Shown here: piece by piece, positions 1 to 12,420 of the stretch
Numbering within the stretch: the first letter of the stretch is position 1
How the letters are laid out: each line of letters starts with the position of its first letter
Assembly: GCA_028554795.2 (NCBI GenBank)
Contig: CM068839.1
Location: forward strand, 12,861,220 to 12,925,219
Origin: Sinohyriopsis cumingii
Lineage: Eukaryota; Mollusca; Bivalvia; Unionida; Unionidae
Length of the DNA stretch: 64,000 nucleotides
Direction: 5' to 3'
Notes under the pieces: model-generated
What the model was told of the DNA's origin: nothing
The model's input: the letters and a program-made list of their open reading frames with translations, nothing else
The model's database searches: none
Translations under genes and position numbers: made by a program

Positions 1-1040
1 ATTTTGCAGTGATTGCCTGCGCTTGTTTCCAGCCTGGAAACCATATTCTCATTGGGAAAAAAATTGTTCCATTATATTAAATTATGTATGTATTAAATGT
101 ATGTATTATGTATTAAATTTTTGTCATAGAGAGGGTCTTTAAAGAATGAAACCCGTGTATATCAGTGACATCTGATTGGCAGACATTATTGCCTTTATAG
201 ACCTTAAGAGTCTGTATCTATCATCCAATTTCTATAAAACTTTGTAAACGGGTTTATATCATCATGATCTCGGATGAATATGAGCATACTAATTATGCCG
301 TTGTCTTTTGAAAGAATTTTGTATTGGGATAGGTAAAAATCAACGTGATATAAAGTCTGGGAAATAATTTTAATGGAATGCATTCAAGCCTGCTTAGTGA
401 AATCATTAACTGTATAGTTATGTTATCGGGGTGAACAGTATCAGGCCCACGTTGCTCTCATTTTGTTTAGGCGCCCCATTTGCAAATGGGAGGAAGGGAT
501 TTTCATGTTGAACTGGACTGATATCAGGAAGAGTGTTATCGGTGTAAGAATAGATGGGAAGTGTTGCATAATAGAATTAGACACGCACACATGCACTGGA
601 TTACATTTTTTGTATTGAGTTCATTTTCTCTGACCGTTGTTCATAGAGTCGTGAAATGTAATGGGTGTATTCATCTCGGAGGATACTACCCACTATGTGC
701 AAGATTAGATCACATTGACCTACTTTTCATACTCCAGCAATTTCGTTTCTATATCTATAGTCATGGAATTTGATGGATATAGAATATATATCTTAGGAAT
801 ATTAGTCAGCTGACTGACCTACTCTTATGTTCACAGTGATCTACATTTTTTGATTTATAACAGAGCAGTGAGACGACCCTCTGAAGAATTATTATAAAAC
901 ATGATACATTATACAATTTAAAAATGTTGCCTTTTTGTTTGAGGAAAAAATATTTCACCTGCATGATGCAACAACAAATACAATAATGTGACATAACATT
1001 AACAATAATTTCACAAATCACCAGACATCATATTAACCAC
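1..1040. other. non-coding AT-rich host DNA
   Basis: No supported gene. Short open frames here lack coding character. The stretch at about 165-295 (GATTGGC followed by a TCATCCAATTTCTA-like segment) resembles sequence at about 25200-25470 and 47220-47600, so it is a dispersed host repeat. It probably lies in an intron upstream of the RING exon at 1484. Confidence 0.5.
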
Positions 1041-1345
1041 TGACCGCTCCAGTGGCCTAGTGGTTAGAGCTTCTGCCCCAGATGTGGAAGGTTGTGGGTT
1101 CAAACCCTGGCTGAGTCATACCAAAGACTTGCAAAAATCGTACTAACAGCTGCCTCGCTAGACGCTCAGCATTAAGAGGTTAGTGTTAGGACTGGTTGGC
1201 CTGGTGTCAGGATAATGTGACTGGGTACATGCTACATGTCTGCGGCATGATGCCCCAGTGCAAGACATCACTTGAAACTGCCACACTGCAGACATCGTAG
1301 CGATATGACTGGACAATTGTTAAAACTACATTAAAAATCTATATC
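1041..1345 (+). repeat. tRNA-derived SINE
   Basis: A tRNA-like head has an A-box-like TGGCCTAGTGG and a B-box GGTTCAAACCC. It is followed by a conserved body (GCTGAGTCATACCAAAGACTT) that recurs at 6905-7125. This is the usual structure of a Pol III SINE. It sits in the host gene upstream of the RING exon and carries no coding content. Confidence 0.7.
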
Positions 1346-1483
1346 ACACACACACTCGTATTAACCACTGATAAACATCTAAGAGAAATCTTGTAATAAT
1401 AGTAATGAATGTAATAGAATGATAAAAGTATAACATCTTGAGTTAATGTATTAAAGTGTTTTTGTTGTTTTATTTTCTTTTAG

Positions 1484-1589
1484 AGGATGTTTTGACTGAA
1501 GATAAAGGAGAGTGCTGTATATGTTTAGAAGATTTAGCACAAGGCGACACGATAGCGCGACTACCTTGTTTATGTATATATCATAAAGT
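1484..1589 (+). CDS. ZNRF1/2: ZNRF1/2-like RING E3 ligase, penultimate coding exon
   Basis: This internal exon is bounded by a polypyrimidine tract plus TAG before 1484 and a strong GTAAGT donor at 1590. It enters with two bases of a split codon and leaves with GT. The translation contains the start of a RING finger: ECCICLEDL, then QGDTIARLPCLCIYHK, which supplies the first Zn-binding Cys pair and the C-x-C-x2-H segment. This wording is characteristic of the C-terminal RING of ZNRF1/ZNRF2, membrane-associated ubiquitin ligases. The RING continues in the exon at 7789 with matching phase. Upstream exons, including the zinc-finger part, are outside the window. Choice between ZNRF1 and ZNRF2 is not possible. 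Confidence 0.85.
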
Positions 1590-2084
1590 GTAAGTAAATG
1601 AAAATTTACTTTTCATTGATAATATGATAGAGCAAAATAAAAAACCAAACTTTTAAAGCAGAGTACAATTTTGCAAATATTCAAATAAAAAATATCAGTA
1701 TTGGAATATTTGTTTGTTGGCCTTGCATGTAAGCAGTATTTTGTAAAGAAACATTGTGAAATGTCATCTTTGCAAGGTTATTATAAAAAAAATGAAAGAA
1801 GTGGTATTGTTTTTATCCACACTTTTGTACAGTGAGTAATGTCAAAATCCCATGTCATCCTGAATATACCAATTTCAATCATACTGATTCAACACTTTTT
1901 ATGACCCACCCCCACCCCACCATAAGACCCAGCATATTATGATGTTGGTTTCATCTGTTACCGCGGGAGGTCGTGGGTTCGATCCAAATCACATCACATC
2001 ACACCATCTGTTACCAATTTGGTTTCAACACAGCTAATAATAGATTTTCCATACAACTAAAAATCGATGTGTTCATCATCTGCA

Positions 2085-5000
2085 GCTACCAAACATTGTG
2101 GATGGCTTGCATGTTGGCTAATGAAGAACCCTATCAATTTTATGTGATAAAGCTACCAAATGTTGTGGATGGCATGTACTTTGGCTAATAAATAACCCTA
2201 TCAATTTTATTTGATAAAGCTACCAAACGTTGTGGATGGCTTGTACTTTGGCTAATGAAGAACCCTATCAATTTTATGTGATAAAGCTACCAAACGTTGT
2301 GGATGGCTTGTACATTGGCTAAATGAAGAACCCTATTGATTTTATGTGATAAAGCTACCAAACGTTGTGGATGGCTTGCACTTTGGTTAATGAAGAACCC
2401 TACTGATTTTATGTGATAAAGCTACCAAACATTGTGGATGGCTTGCACTTTGGCTAATGAAGAACCCTATTGATTTTATGTGATAAAGCTACCAAACGTT
2501 GTGGATGGCTTGTACTTTGGCTAATAAATAACCCTATTGATTTTATGTGATAAAGCTACCAAACGTTGTGGATGGCTTGTACTTTGGCTAATGAATAACC
2601 CTATTGATTTTATGTGATAAAGCTACCAAACATTGTGGATGGCTTTCACGTTGGCTAATGGATAACACTATTGATTTTATGTGATAAAGCTACCAGATGT
2701 TGTGGATGGCTTGTACTTTGGCTAAATGAAGAACCCTATCAATTTAATGTGATAAAGCTACCAAACATTGTGGATGGCTTGTACTTTGGCTAATGAAGAA
2801 CCCTATCAATTTTATGTGATAAAGCTACCAAACGTTGTGGATGGCTTGCACTTTGGCTAATGAAGAACCCCATCAATTTTAATGTGATAAAGCTACCAAA
2901 CGTTGTGGATGGCTTGTACTTTGGCTAATGAAGAACCCTATCAATTTTATGTGATAAAGCTACCAAACGTTGTGGATGGCTTGCACTTTGGCTAATGAAG
3001 AACCCCATCAATTTTAATGTGATAAAGCTACCAAACGTTGTGGATGGCTTGCACTTTGGCTAATGAAGAACACTATTGATTTTATGTGATAAAGCTACCA
3101 TTTGTTGTGGATGGCTTGTACTTTGGCTAATGAAGAACCCTATTGATTTTATGTGATAAAGCTACCAAACGTTGTGGATGGCTTGCACTTTGGCTAATGA
3201 AGAACCCTATTGATTTTATGTGATAAAGCTACCAAATGTTGTGGATGACTTGTACTTTGGCTAAATGAAGAACCCTATCAATTTAATGTGATAAAGCTAC
3301 CAAACATTGTGGATGGCTTGCACTTTGGCTAATGAAGAACCCTATTGATTTTATGTGATAAAGCTACCAAACGTTGTGGATGGCTTTCACGTTGGCTAAT
3401 GAATAACCCTATTGATTTTATGTGATAAAGCTACCAAATGTTGTGGATGGCTTGTACTTTGGCAAAATGAAGAACCCTATCAATTTAATGTGATAAAGCT
3501 ACCAAACATTGTGGATGGCTTGCACTTTGGCTAATGAAGAACCCTATTGATTTTATGTGATAAAGCTACCAAATGTTGTGGATGGCTTGCACTTTGGCTA
3601 ATGAAGAACCCTATTGATTTTATATGATAAAGCTACCAAATGTTGTGGATGGCTTGCACTTTGGCTAATGAAGAACCCTTTTGATTTTATGTGATAAAGC
3701 TACCAAACGTTGTGGATGGCTTGTACTTTGGCTAATGAAGAACCCTATTGATTTTATGTGATAAAGCTACCAAATGTTGTGGATGGCTTGTACTTTGGCT
3801 AAATGAAGAACCCTATCAATTTAATGTGATAAAGCTACCAAACATTGTGGATGGCTTGCACTTTGGCTAATGAAGAACCCTATTGATTTTATGTGATAAA
3901 GCTACCAAATGTTGTGGATGGCTTGCACTTTGGCTAATGAAGAACCCTATTGATTTTATGTGATAAAGCTACCAAATGTTGTGGATGGCTTGCACTTTGG
4001 CTAATGAAGAACCCTTTTGATTTTATGTGATAAAGCTACCAATCGTTGTGGATGGCATTCACATTGGTTAATGAATAACCCTATTGATTTTATGTGATAA
4101 AGCTACCAAATGTTGTGGATGGCTTGTACTTTGGCTAAATGAAGAACCCTATCAATTTAATGTGATAAAGCTACCAAACATTGTGGATGGCTTGCACTTT
4201 GGCTAATGAAGAACCCTATTGATTTTATGTGATAAAGCTACCAAATGTTGTGGATGGCTTGCACTTTGGCTAATGAATAACCCTATTGATTTTATATGAT
4301 AAAGCTACCAAATGTTGTGGATGGCTTGCACTTTGGCTAATGAAGAACCCTATTGATTTTATGTGATAAAGCTACCAAACGTTGTGGATGGCTTGTACTT
4401 TGGCTAGTGAAGAACCCCATCAATTTTAATGTGATAAAGCTACCAAACGTTGTGGATGGCTTGTACTTTGGCTAATGAAGAACCCTATCAATTTTATGTG
4501 ATAAAGCTACTAAACGTTGTGGATGGCTTGCACTTTGGCTAATGAAGAACCCAATTGATTTTATGTGATGAAGCTACCAAACGTTGTGGATGGCTTGTAC
4601 TTTGGCTAATGAAGAACCCTATTGATTTTATGTGATAAAGCTATCAAATGGTGTGGATGGCTTGTACATTGGCTAATGAAGAACCCTATCGATTTTATGT
4701 GATAAAGCTACCAAATGTTGTGGATGGCTTGCACTTTGGCTAATGAAGAACCCTATTGATTTTATGTGATAAAGCTACCAAACATTGTGGATGGCTTGTA
4801 CTTTGGCTAATGAATAACCCTATTGATTTTATGTGATAAAGCTACCAAACGTTGTGGATGGCTTGCACTTTGGCTAATGAAGAACCCTATTGATTTTATG
4901 TGATAAAGCTACCAAACGTTGTGGATGGCTTTCACATTGGCTAATGAATAACCCTATTGATTTTATGTGATAAAGCTACCAAACATTGTGGATGGCTTTC

Positions 5001-5985
5001 ACTTTGGCTAATGAAGAACCCTATCAATTTTATGTGATAAAGCTACCATATGTTGTGGATGGCTTGCACTTTGGCTAATGAATAACCCTATTGATTTTAT
5101 GTGATAAAGCTACCAAACGTTGTGGATGGCTTGTACATTGGCTAATAAATAACCCTATTGATTTTATGTGATAAAGCTACCAAACGTTGTGGATGGCTTG
5201 TACTTTGGCTAATGAATAACCCTATTGATTTTATGTGATAAAGCTACCAAATGTTGTGGATGGCTTGCACTTTGGCTAATGAATAACCCTATTGATTTTA
5301 TGTGATAAAGCTACCAAATGTTGTGGATGGCTTGTACTTTGGCTAAATGAAGAACCCTATCAATTTAATGTGATAAAGCTACCAAACGTTGTGGATGGCT
5401 TGCATTTTGGCTAATGAAGAACCCTATCAATTTTATGTGATAAAGCTACCATATGTTGTGGATGGCTTGTACTTTGGCTAAATGAATAACCCTATTGATT
5501 TTATTTGATAAAGCTACCAAACGTTGTGGATGGCTTGTACTTTGGCTAATAAATAACCCTATTGATTTTATGTGATAAAGCTACCAAACGTTGTGGATGG
5601 CTTGTACATTGGCTAATAAATAACCCTATTGATTTTATGTGATAAAGCTACCAAACGTTGTGGATGGCTTGCACTTTGGCTAATGAAGAACCCTATTGAT
5701 TTTATGTGATAAAGCTACTAAACGTTGTGGATGGCTTGCACTTTGGCTAATGAAGAACCCTATTGATTTTATGTGATAAAGCTACCATTTGTTGTGGATG
5801 GCTTGTACTTTGGCTAAATGAAGAACCCTATCAATTTTAATGTGATAAAGCTACCAAACGTTGTGGATGGCTTGTACTTTGGCTAATGAAGAACCCTATC
5901 AATTTTATGTGATAAAGCTACCAAACGTTGTATATGGTTTGCACTTTTGCTAATGAAGAACCCTAGTGATTTTATTTGATAAAGC
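2085..5985. repeat. 67-bp satellite, about 58 copies, inside ZNRF intron
   Basis: Near-identical 67-bp units run head to tail, with variable positions such as TTGCACTTT or TTGTACATT and CTATTGA or CTATCAA. A core of each is AAAGCTACCAAACGTTGTGG. The period was read from unit starts 2221 and 2288. There is no unique spacer between units, so this is not a CRISPR-like array. The unit resembles a single-copy dispersed repeat found at 6290-6900, 11880-12420 and 17690-18230, from which it probably expanded. Confidence 0.95.
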
Positions 5986-6074
5986 TCAAAGACTAAGGTA
6001 ACTGTGACTGAAAGAAAGAAAAAACAGTTTTAGCACAACAATTCAAGTTTCCCATCATCAACAGATACCAGACT

Positions 6075-6272
6075 TTCTGGGTAGATGTAGGGTAAGGAAG
6101 AATCCAATCATGGGTAGATGTAGGGTAAGGAAGAATCCAATCATGGGTAGATGTAGGGTAAGGAAGAATCCAATCATGGGTAGATGTAGGGTAAGGAAGA
6201 ATCCAATCATGGGTAGGTGTAGGGTAAGGAAGAATCCAATCATGGGTAGGTGTAGGGTAAGGAAGAATCCAA
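6075..6272. repeat. 33-bp minisatellite, 6 copies
   Basis: Six copies of a 33-bp unit beginning TGGGTAGATGTAGGGTAAGG. Because 33 is a multiple of 3 it leaves an open frame on the minus strand with an 11-residue repeat. That frame is a by-product of the repeat, not a gene. Confidence 0.9.
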
Positions 6273-6289
6273 TCAGTTTTGTAGTTTGA

Positions 6290-6900
6290 AGTTCAAAGTG
6301 CATGGTCATTACCTGAAGGTAGACAAATGCTTTATTCACAATAATTTGAGCTCTCCGTCATCAGTGGTTACCAAACTTTGTGGATGACTTGCATTTGGGA
6401 TGGAAAAGAACCTTAATGAATTTGTATTTAAAAGGTCAAAGTCACTGTAACTGAAAAAAGAAATATGACATTTCTGCATCACATGCATCAACTAAGCTTT
6501 GCCTGATGTCTTGTATTTGAGATAATGAAGTTTATTGGTTTTGCAGTCAGAAGGTCAGAGGCAAAGGTGACTTGACCAAAGGAAGAAAAAAGGTTTCTGC
6601 ACAATAGTTTGAATTCTACTACACCATCTGAAGTTACCAGACTTTGTGGATAGCTTGCACTTCGGGTAAAGGGAAACCTATAAATTCGGTGGCAAATGTC
6701 AAGGTCACTGACTGAAAGAAGGCAAATTATTTCTGCACTCTAACATTAGTTCTCAACCATTAACAGTCACTTTTGTCTCCTTCTTGAGCTTAGGAAGAAC
6801 TCTTGATTTTGGGCTCAAAATGTGCAAGGTGAAGGTCACACTTAAGATAAATGGTTTCTTCATATTAACATGAATTCTCCATCAGCTGCTGTTACCAGTC
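6290..6900. repeat. dispersed repeat family related to the 67-bp satellite
   Basis: Degenerate blocks share TTACCAAACTTTGTGGAT, GACTTGCA and AAGGTCACTGTGACTGAAAG phrases with 11880-12420 and 17690-18230. It is an old dispersed host repeat in the ZNRF intron, with no open reading frame of note. Confidence 0.6.
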
Positions 6901-6904
6901 TTTT

Positions 6905-7125
6905 TGGAAATGCCCAGGTGGCCTTGTGGTAAGAGTGTTCGCCTCGTATGTGGGAGGTTGCATGTTCGAAGCCCGGCTGAGTCATACCAAAGACTTATAC
7001 AGATGGTACTAGAAGCTGCTCAGCATTAAGAGCTTAGTGCTAGGACTAATCTGCCTAGTGTCATGATAATATAACTGGGTGGAACATGATGCTATATGTC
7101 TGTGGCATGATGCTCCAGTGCTAGA
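6905..7125 (+). repeat. tRNA-derived SINE
   Basis: Same family as 1041-1345: A-box-like GGCCTTGTGGTAAGAG, B-box-like GTTCGAAGCCC, then the GCTGAGTCATACCAAAGACTT body and a CAGCATTAAGAGCTTAGTG tail segment. Confidence 0.7.
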
Positions 7126-7788
7126 CATCACTGTTAAATTATACCATATTGGTCAGAGCATCCATGTCCCAGGGATGTATTTCTGCCTCAAAAAAGCTAT
7201 GGGTAGCAGTGACCCAGTTATTATCAGAAACAAGTTGGCAGCAACAAAACCATTTCTCATCAACAACAGAGAAAGAAAATATTTATCTCCATTTTAAACA
7301 GAAACATTTTAGGACATATCTGTAATAGTATTGAGCCAAATTTCATTATGTTGCAAAGACTTTGAGGAGCTACAATTGAATTTGGGTGGTCATGCCCTGC
7401 CCAATGAAGTTCTGATATATATCTAAGAATGGATTACATCCATCTGTCAGTCCATTTATCTATCCCTCTGTCACAGTTTTCATTTTCAGAGCACGATTCC
7501 AAAACGGTTGTGGTGGCTATTATTATCTGTGCCTCTTACCATTTACAATTATTCATGTCCATTATTTTTTGACATCGTGTTTTCGTTTCTGGGGTATAAT
7601 TTGGTACATACACATATAGGGTATGAGACATGTGATCCAGATGTGCCTTTTGCTATTTTTAATCTTTTTTGCCCATTTATCAGGAAAGGAAAAGGTATTT
7701 CCAAAACGAAGATCTCTGCATGAGCAAAGTTTTTAAAGCAGTTTTCCAAGACTTGTAACTAAAAATTTGTATCACTTTTTATTTTCAG

Positions 7789-7846
7789 ATGCATTGATAG
7801 TTGGTTCAAGAAAAACAGATCCTGCCCAGAACATCCTCAGGATTAA
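7789..7846 (+). CDS. ZNRF1/2: ZNRF1/2-like RING E3 ligase, terminal coding exon
   Basis: The acceptor TTATTTTCAG ends at 7788. Joined to the exon ending at 1589, the split codon is completed and the frame reads through CIDSWFKKNRSCPEHPQD to TAA at 7844-7846. This supplies the last Zn-binding Cys pair of the RING and the CPEHP tail typical of ZNRF1/2. The phase match, the family-specific end and the strong splice sites support one gene with a 6,199-bp intron. The 3' UTR follows. Confidence 0.85.
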
Positions 7847-8394
7847 TATTTGGAGGAATAAACAGCAAGATTACACCAGTGAAATTTGTGTCCTAGGGCT
7901 TTCTGATTTTTATTTAAATTGAAGTTTGTTGTACTTAGCATTCTTAGAGAAGGTCCCTGTTCACACATGTGATATTATTGACTCATCAGGGAATTCATTC
8001 TGGAAGAGACTACAAAGTTAAGAATATAAAATTCATGATTTCTGGATGTGGACTGATATGCAAATAAAGTCTGTGTTATTCTAAGAATGGAGAAAATTAC
8101 GTCTTATCATGACTTATTTATTGAAAGCTTCGTATGTGATATATTGATGTAACAATGCTGTACAGATTAGTTTAAGTACGTTTTATTGCCAGAAGTAAAT
8201 ACAAATATAAATGGCAAATGGATTGTAAACAGTTTTTAAAATTTTCATACAGGTTTTTGAATGTTGAACAGAAAAGACATTATATTCAAGAATATGCAGT
8301 AAGTTAAAATGGAGTCATTATTACCTTAATACAGATTTATACTAGGTATGAAATATTAAACATTTACCAGATGTACTCGAATATACGTTGAGTT
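7847..8394 (+). other. probable 3' UTR of the ZNRF-like gene
   Basis: Non-coding AT-rich sequence directly after the stop codon. AATAAA occurs at about 7855 and again at 8063-8068 (inside CAAATAAAGTCTGTG). The second is a likely main polyadenylation signal. Confidence 0.5.
8063..8068 (+). terminator. polyadenylation signal AATAAA of the ZNRF-like gene
   Basis: A canonical AATAAA lies 217 bases after the stop codon and is followed by a T-containing GTCTGTGTTATT stretch, a plausible downstream element. Confidence 0.45.
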
Positions 8395-8545
8395 CAAGTG
8401 TAAACAATATATGTCCTGATCTGCTTTGTCCCCCTGATTACTCATACAAACTGCATTGACCCAGATCTACCAGTACATTATGCCCCAGCAGGTCTGGGTT
8501 TATGCAGTTCGCAGTTGGACTCGACTTTTAAGTGAGTATATTTAG
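8395..8545. repeat. dispersed repeat (GATCTGC family)
   Basis: Shares GATCTGC..CATAATGC-like and TGGACTCGACTTTTAAG phrases with 10490-10690 and 23500-23700. It is a degenerate dispersed element with internal inverted similarity, possibly MITE-like. Confidence 0.5.
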
Positions 8546-8829
8546 TACATCATCATATTTACCAATTTCAGGTGGAGAAATAATGACAAAAAAATATGAA
8601 GATAAAGGCTAAAAGATCAAAAGAAATGCCTGAAGATTGGTCATCATAGGGTTCAACCATGGTATAACAAAAGAACCACGGTATAACAAAAGAACACTTG
8701 TTGCATGAATGCATTTTGTATAGCATGATTCATTGAGGGCTTCACAATTTTAGTTTACTTCTGTCCCTGATTCACCAACAAATTATAAAGCATAATTTGG
8801 ACTTGAAGCATTTCATTGGTTGAACTTAA

Positions 8830-9455
8830 GTCAGACTTAAATTTCATCCAGTCAGATTACTGACTTCCAGATATAACATTAACTCTAGACCAAATCAGTT
8901 GGTGAAATCCAGGCCTGCAGATTGACTTAAATTTCATCCAGTCAGATTACTGACTTCTAGATGTAACATTAACTCTGGACCAAATCAGTTGGTGAAATAG
9001 GCCTGGAAATTGACTTAAATTTCATCCAGTCAGATTACTGACTTCCAGATATAACATTAACTCTAGACCAAATCAGTTGGTGAAATCCAGGCCTGCAGAT
9101 TGACTTAAATTTCATCCAGTCAGATTACTGACTTCCAGATATAACATTAACTCTGGACCAAATCAGTTGGTGAAATCCAGGCCTGCAGATTGACTTAAAT
9201 TTCATCCAGTCAGATTACTGACTTCCAGATATAACATTAACTCTAGACCAAATCAGTTGGTGAAATACAGGCCTGCAGATTGACTTAAATTTCATCCAGT
9301 CAGATTACTGACTTCCAGATATAACATTAACTCTAGACCAAATCAGTTGGTGAAATCCAGGCCTGCAGATTGACTTAAATTTCATCCAGTCAGATTATTG
9401 ACTTCTAGATGTAACATTAACTCTGGACCAAATTAGTTGGTGAAATCAGGCCTGG
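8830..9455. repeat. 90-bp minisatellite, about 7 copies
   Basis: Units of 90 bp were read from starts 9091, 9181 and 9271. Each contains GACTTAAATTTCATCCAGTC and ACCAAATCAGTTGGTGAAAT. Copies differ at few positions, so the array is young. Confidence 0.95.
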
Positions 9456-9469
9456 AAATTGTTTGTGCA

Positions 9470-10480
9470 GTAATAGCTTCATCCATTGTTAATATTCATT
9501 CACTTAGATTAGGAGATGATAGCAGGCAATGTAAAATCAGCTTCTTGTTGTGTCCATCATATCAAAATTTTAGTGTTATAAATTTCATGTTGTTTGTAAA
9601 ATTTGATAGCTAATCATAAAGTATTGATCCTAAAATTTTTAGCATAGACATGAAAGTCTTGAATTTTTTAATTTGTTTACATGAAATATAACAACAAATT
9701 TAATTCATGCAACAAAATTGACTTCCAAGAAGTTTTCAGGAAAGTTTATTAGTTAATGTGGCACATCCTATAACTTTTAAAATACATTTGACATTTATTT
9801 CTATAAATAAACTTTTTCAGTGTATATCAACACTTTTGAAGATTAAAAACATCATTATCCTTCCTGGTTATCATAGGAGTACTAATAATGTTGATTTAAT
9901 TTGCCTATACACTGTTTGTTGGTATCACATATGAGAGACATTATTTAAGAGTGTTGAATTGTTTCCCAAACTTTGTACGGAATAATTGCATCTGCAAAAG
10001 ACCATTTCTTTGCCTTGATATGTAACGAGAAATTAGAAGTATTCGAGTATACTACAATGCTATTTTACCTGTAAATTTCATTACCTTGATATATAGAGAT
10101 ATTAGATGTGCTTGAGTATAGTACTAGTGCTGTTTTACCTGTGAATTTCATTACCTTGATATGTAAAGAGAAAGTATATGTACTTGAGTATAGTACACCT
10201 GCTTTTTCTTGAACTGATAATTCACCAGGCTCAGACTTTTTCAATCAATCATATTTTATTTGAAATCCCAATGGACTTACAACCATCTGAAGCCTGGCTA
10301 TGTGTAAATCATTAAACAGTGACACCAGGGATGCGAAGTATGTATAACTTTGAAGCAGCATGGTTCGCTTAATGTTACGACACCTAACTAATTTGCTAAT
10401 GTCTTACCATTTTCATAAGCTGTCTTTCATATATAGAAACTGCTCTGATAACAAATTGAAATGATTGACACATTTACTTG
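9470..10480. other. non-coding; three short tandem copies near 10010-10205
   Basis: AT-rich, no gene. Three degenerate copies of a roughly 70-bp segment (CCTTGATAT.TA..GAGA, then TTTACCTGTGAATTTCATTA) lie at about 10013, 10082 and 10153. Confidence 0.5.
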
Positions 10481-10489
10481 CTTGTAAGT

Positions 10490-10690
10490 TGAGTCGACCA
10501 CAAACAACAATGATCCTGATCTGCCGTAGCATAATGCACCTACAGGTCAGGGTCTTTGTGGTTTGTTCTACTGATTGGTCCTAACAACACTGCACAAACC
10601 TAGATCTGCCAGCACATTATGTGACAGCAAATCTGGGTCTATGCAGTTTACAGTTGGTCTTGATTTATAAGCAAATATATGTGGTATCCC
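10490..10690. repeat. dispersed repeat (GATCTGC family)
   Basis: Contains CCTGATCTGCCGTAGCATAATGC and a second, inverted-like half ending in TTGATTTATAAGC. It matches 8395-8545 and 23500-23700. Confidence 0.5.
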
Positions 10691-11506
10691 TGCTTTCATC
10701 AAGTGAACACTACAAGTTGTTAGTTTCCCAAGAATCTTTCACCATTGTACTTACAATTTTTGTTGTCGTGTTTATGTTGTGCACATTCATTTATTTTGTC
10801 CTGCACCACAAATTTGAAAGAAGGCTTTTTTGCCAAGGTTATCTGTTTTATGCTCTGACAGGTTTTGTTTGTACTAGTAACAATGTATTTTATGCTGTCC
10901 TTCACACTGAATTTGTTTGCTCCATTATGAAAAAGAACTATTGCAAAAAATCATTCTGTTCCATCGCTTTTTGTTTATTTCATACATTAACAACTCTGTA
11001 AGATGTGGTAATATTTATTGCATAATTCTGGTGAGATATATTTTTTTAATTGTTTGATTATATGCCATCATGTGATCTGCAGTAATTCATGATATTGCAA
11101 ATTGATGAGTGGCTGCATCTTAAGAAGAATAGCTCTACTGTACCAAATGTAGGTCTTAGTGACCTGTTTTTTTTATATACGAGTAATATGCATATTTTCT
11201 TAAGTTCGTTCATACTTGTCTTTAACACTATTTCACTTTGGTCATTAAAATTGGTGTGTGGATACATGTCATTTAAAGCAACTTAATCGTATCAAAAGCA
11301 GGCCACTGCAGTCAATTTTCTAGGCTTGTTTGACTTTTGTGTTTTCAGTGGTTAGTTTGCAACACTATCATTATTTCGGAACTTATTTGACATCACTCAC
11401 CAAATTTATTTTGAGGTTTCTAATGAAGAATAACTCAACCTAGCCAAAAATAGGCCACTGTAGCCTTTTTTGGCTGCTTTATCAACTCTTGCACATACAG
11501 ACTTTC
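10691..11506. other. non-coding host DNA
   Basis: No gene supported. Open frames here begin at GTG or TTG, have no recognisable domain and overlap the dispersed repeat edge. Confidence 0.5.
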
Positions 11507-11514
11507 CATGCCAT

Positions 11515-11729
11515 CAGAGGCGTAGCTATGATATTTTGCGCCCGGGGACGAACTATAAAATTGGCGCCCCAGCCCCCTCCCCGTTTAATCACATTTTTGA
11601 ATATTACCCTTGTTTACTTATTATAATGTAACGTTGTAAGCCTCATTTTGGCGCCCCTGTACCTTGGCGCCCGGGGACATATGTGCCCCCCTGCCCCCCC
11701 CCCCCCCCCCCCCCCCAGCTACGCCTCTG
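11515..11729. mobile_element. hAT-type MITE, 215 bp, with 8-bp target duplication
   Basis: The terminal inverted repeats are CAGAGGCGTAGCT at 11515 and AGCTACGCCTCTG ending at 11729. They are flanked by a perfect 8-bp duplication CATGCCAT at 11507-11514 and 11730-11737. An 8-bp duplication with CAG..CTG ends is the signature of hAT transposons. The body has no transposase and contains a long C run at about 11691-11716 that may be unstable or hard to sequence. Confidence 0.9.
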
Positions 11730-11879
11730 CATGCCATATCTTCCACAGTAGAAGCCCGACATCTGTCAGACTACATACATGGACTTCTCTACAAGCATGT
11801 AACGTCAGTACAGAAAATTACATAAATGTGCCCTAATTTGACTACTTTTGTTATTCAGTCACTAAAAGTGAATATTTAA

Positions 11880-12420
11880 ACCCCTGCCATAAAGTGGAGT
11901 GTGACATCCATTCCTACATCCATCCATTTGTCATCCGTTTCTTCCCAATTTTGTTTTCTACACAGTAAATCAAGTTTTTCGCAACTTACCATTACCAAAC
12001 TTGGTGGATGGCTTGCAGTAGGGTTAAGGAAAAAACCTGTCTAACGATCAGGGGTCAAAGTCACTGTGACCTGAAGAAAAATTATTTCTCTTCAGTAACT
12101 ATGTTCTACATCACAGACCTGGTCCTAACTTGCACATGGAATTAGGTTGAATCCTATTGATTTTAAGGTTAAAAGGTTAAAATGTCAAGATGGCTGGAAA
12201 ATGGAAAGAAAGCAAATTCTGCACAAACGTTTCAGTTCTTGACCCTGCATCTTCACCAAAGTTTGTGGTATTAAAGAAGTCTATTGACTTTGGGGTCATA
12301 AGGTCATTGCCTCAATGGTTGAAAGAAGAAAATGATTTTTGCTTAATTTTTGTTGAAAACCACATACCTTGACAAATGCTTGTGGAGGATTTACACTAGG
12401 TAGGGAAGAAGCATGGGTTT
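11880..12420. repeat. dispersed repeat family related to the 67-bp satellite
   Basis: Contains TTACCAAACTTGGTGGATGG, CTTGCAGTAGGGTTAAGG and GGGGTCAAAGTCACTGTGACC phrases. It is another degenerate member of the family at 6290-6900. Confidence 0.6.

Noticed and set aside
2085..5985. CRISPR-like array
   Set aside because: Units are contiguous 67-bp repeats without unique spacers, in an animal intron.
6058..6339. 93-residue protein with 11-residue repeats
   Set aside because: The frame exists only because of a 33-bp minisatellite.
10621..11001. 126-residue hydrophobic protein
   Set aside because: Starts at GTG in a dispersed repeat, with low-complexity AT-driven hydrophobic content and no domain.
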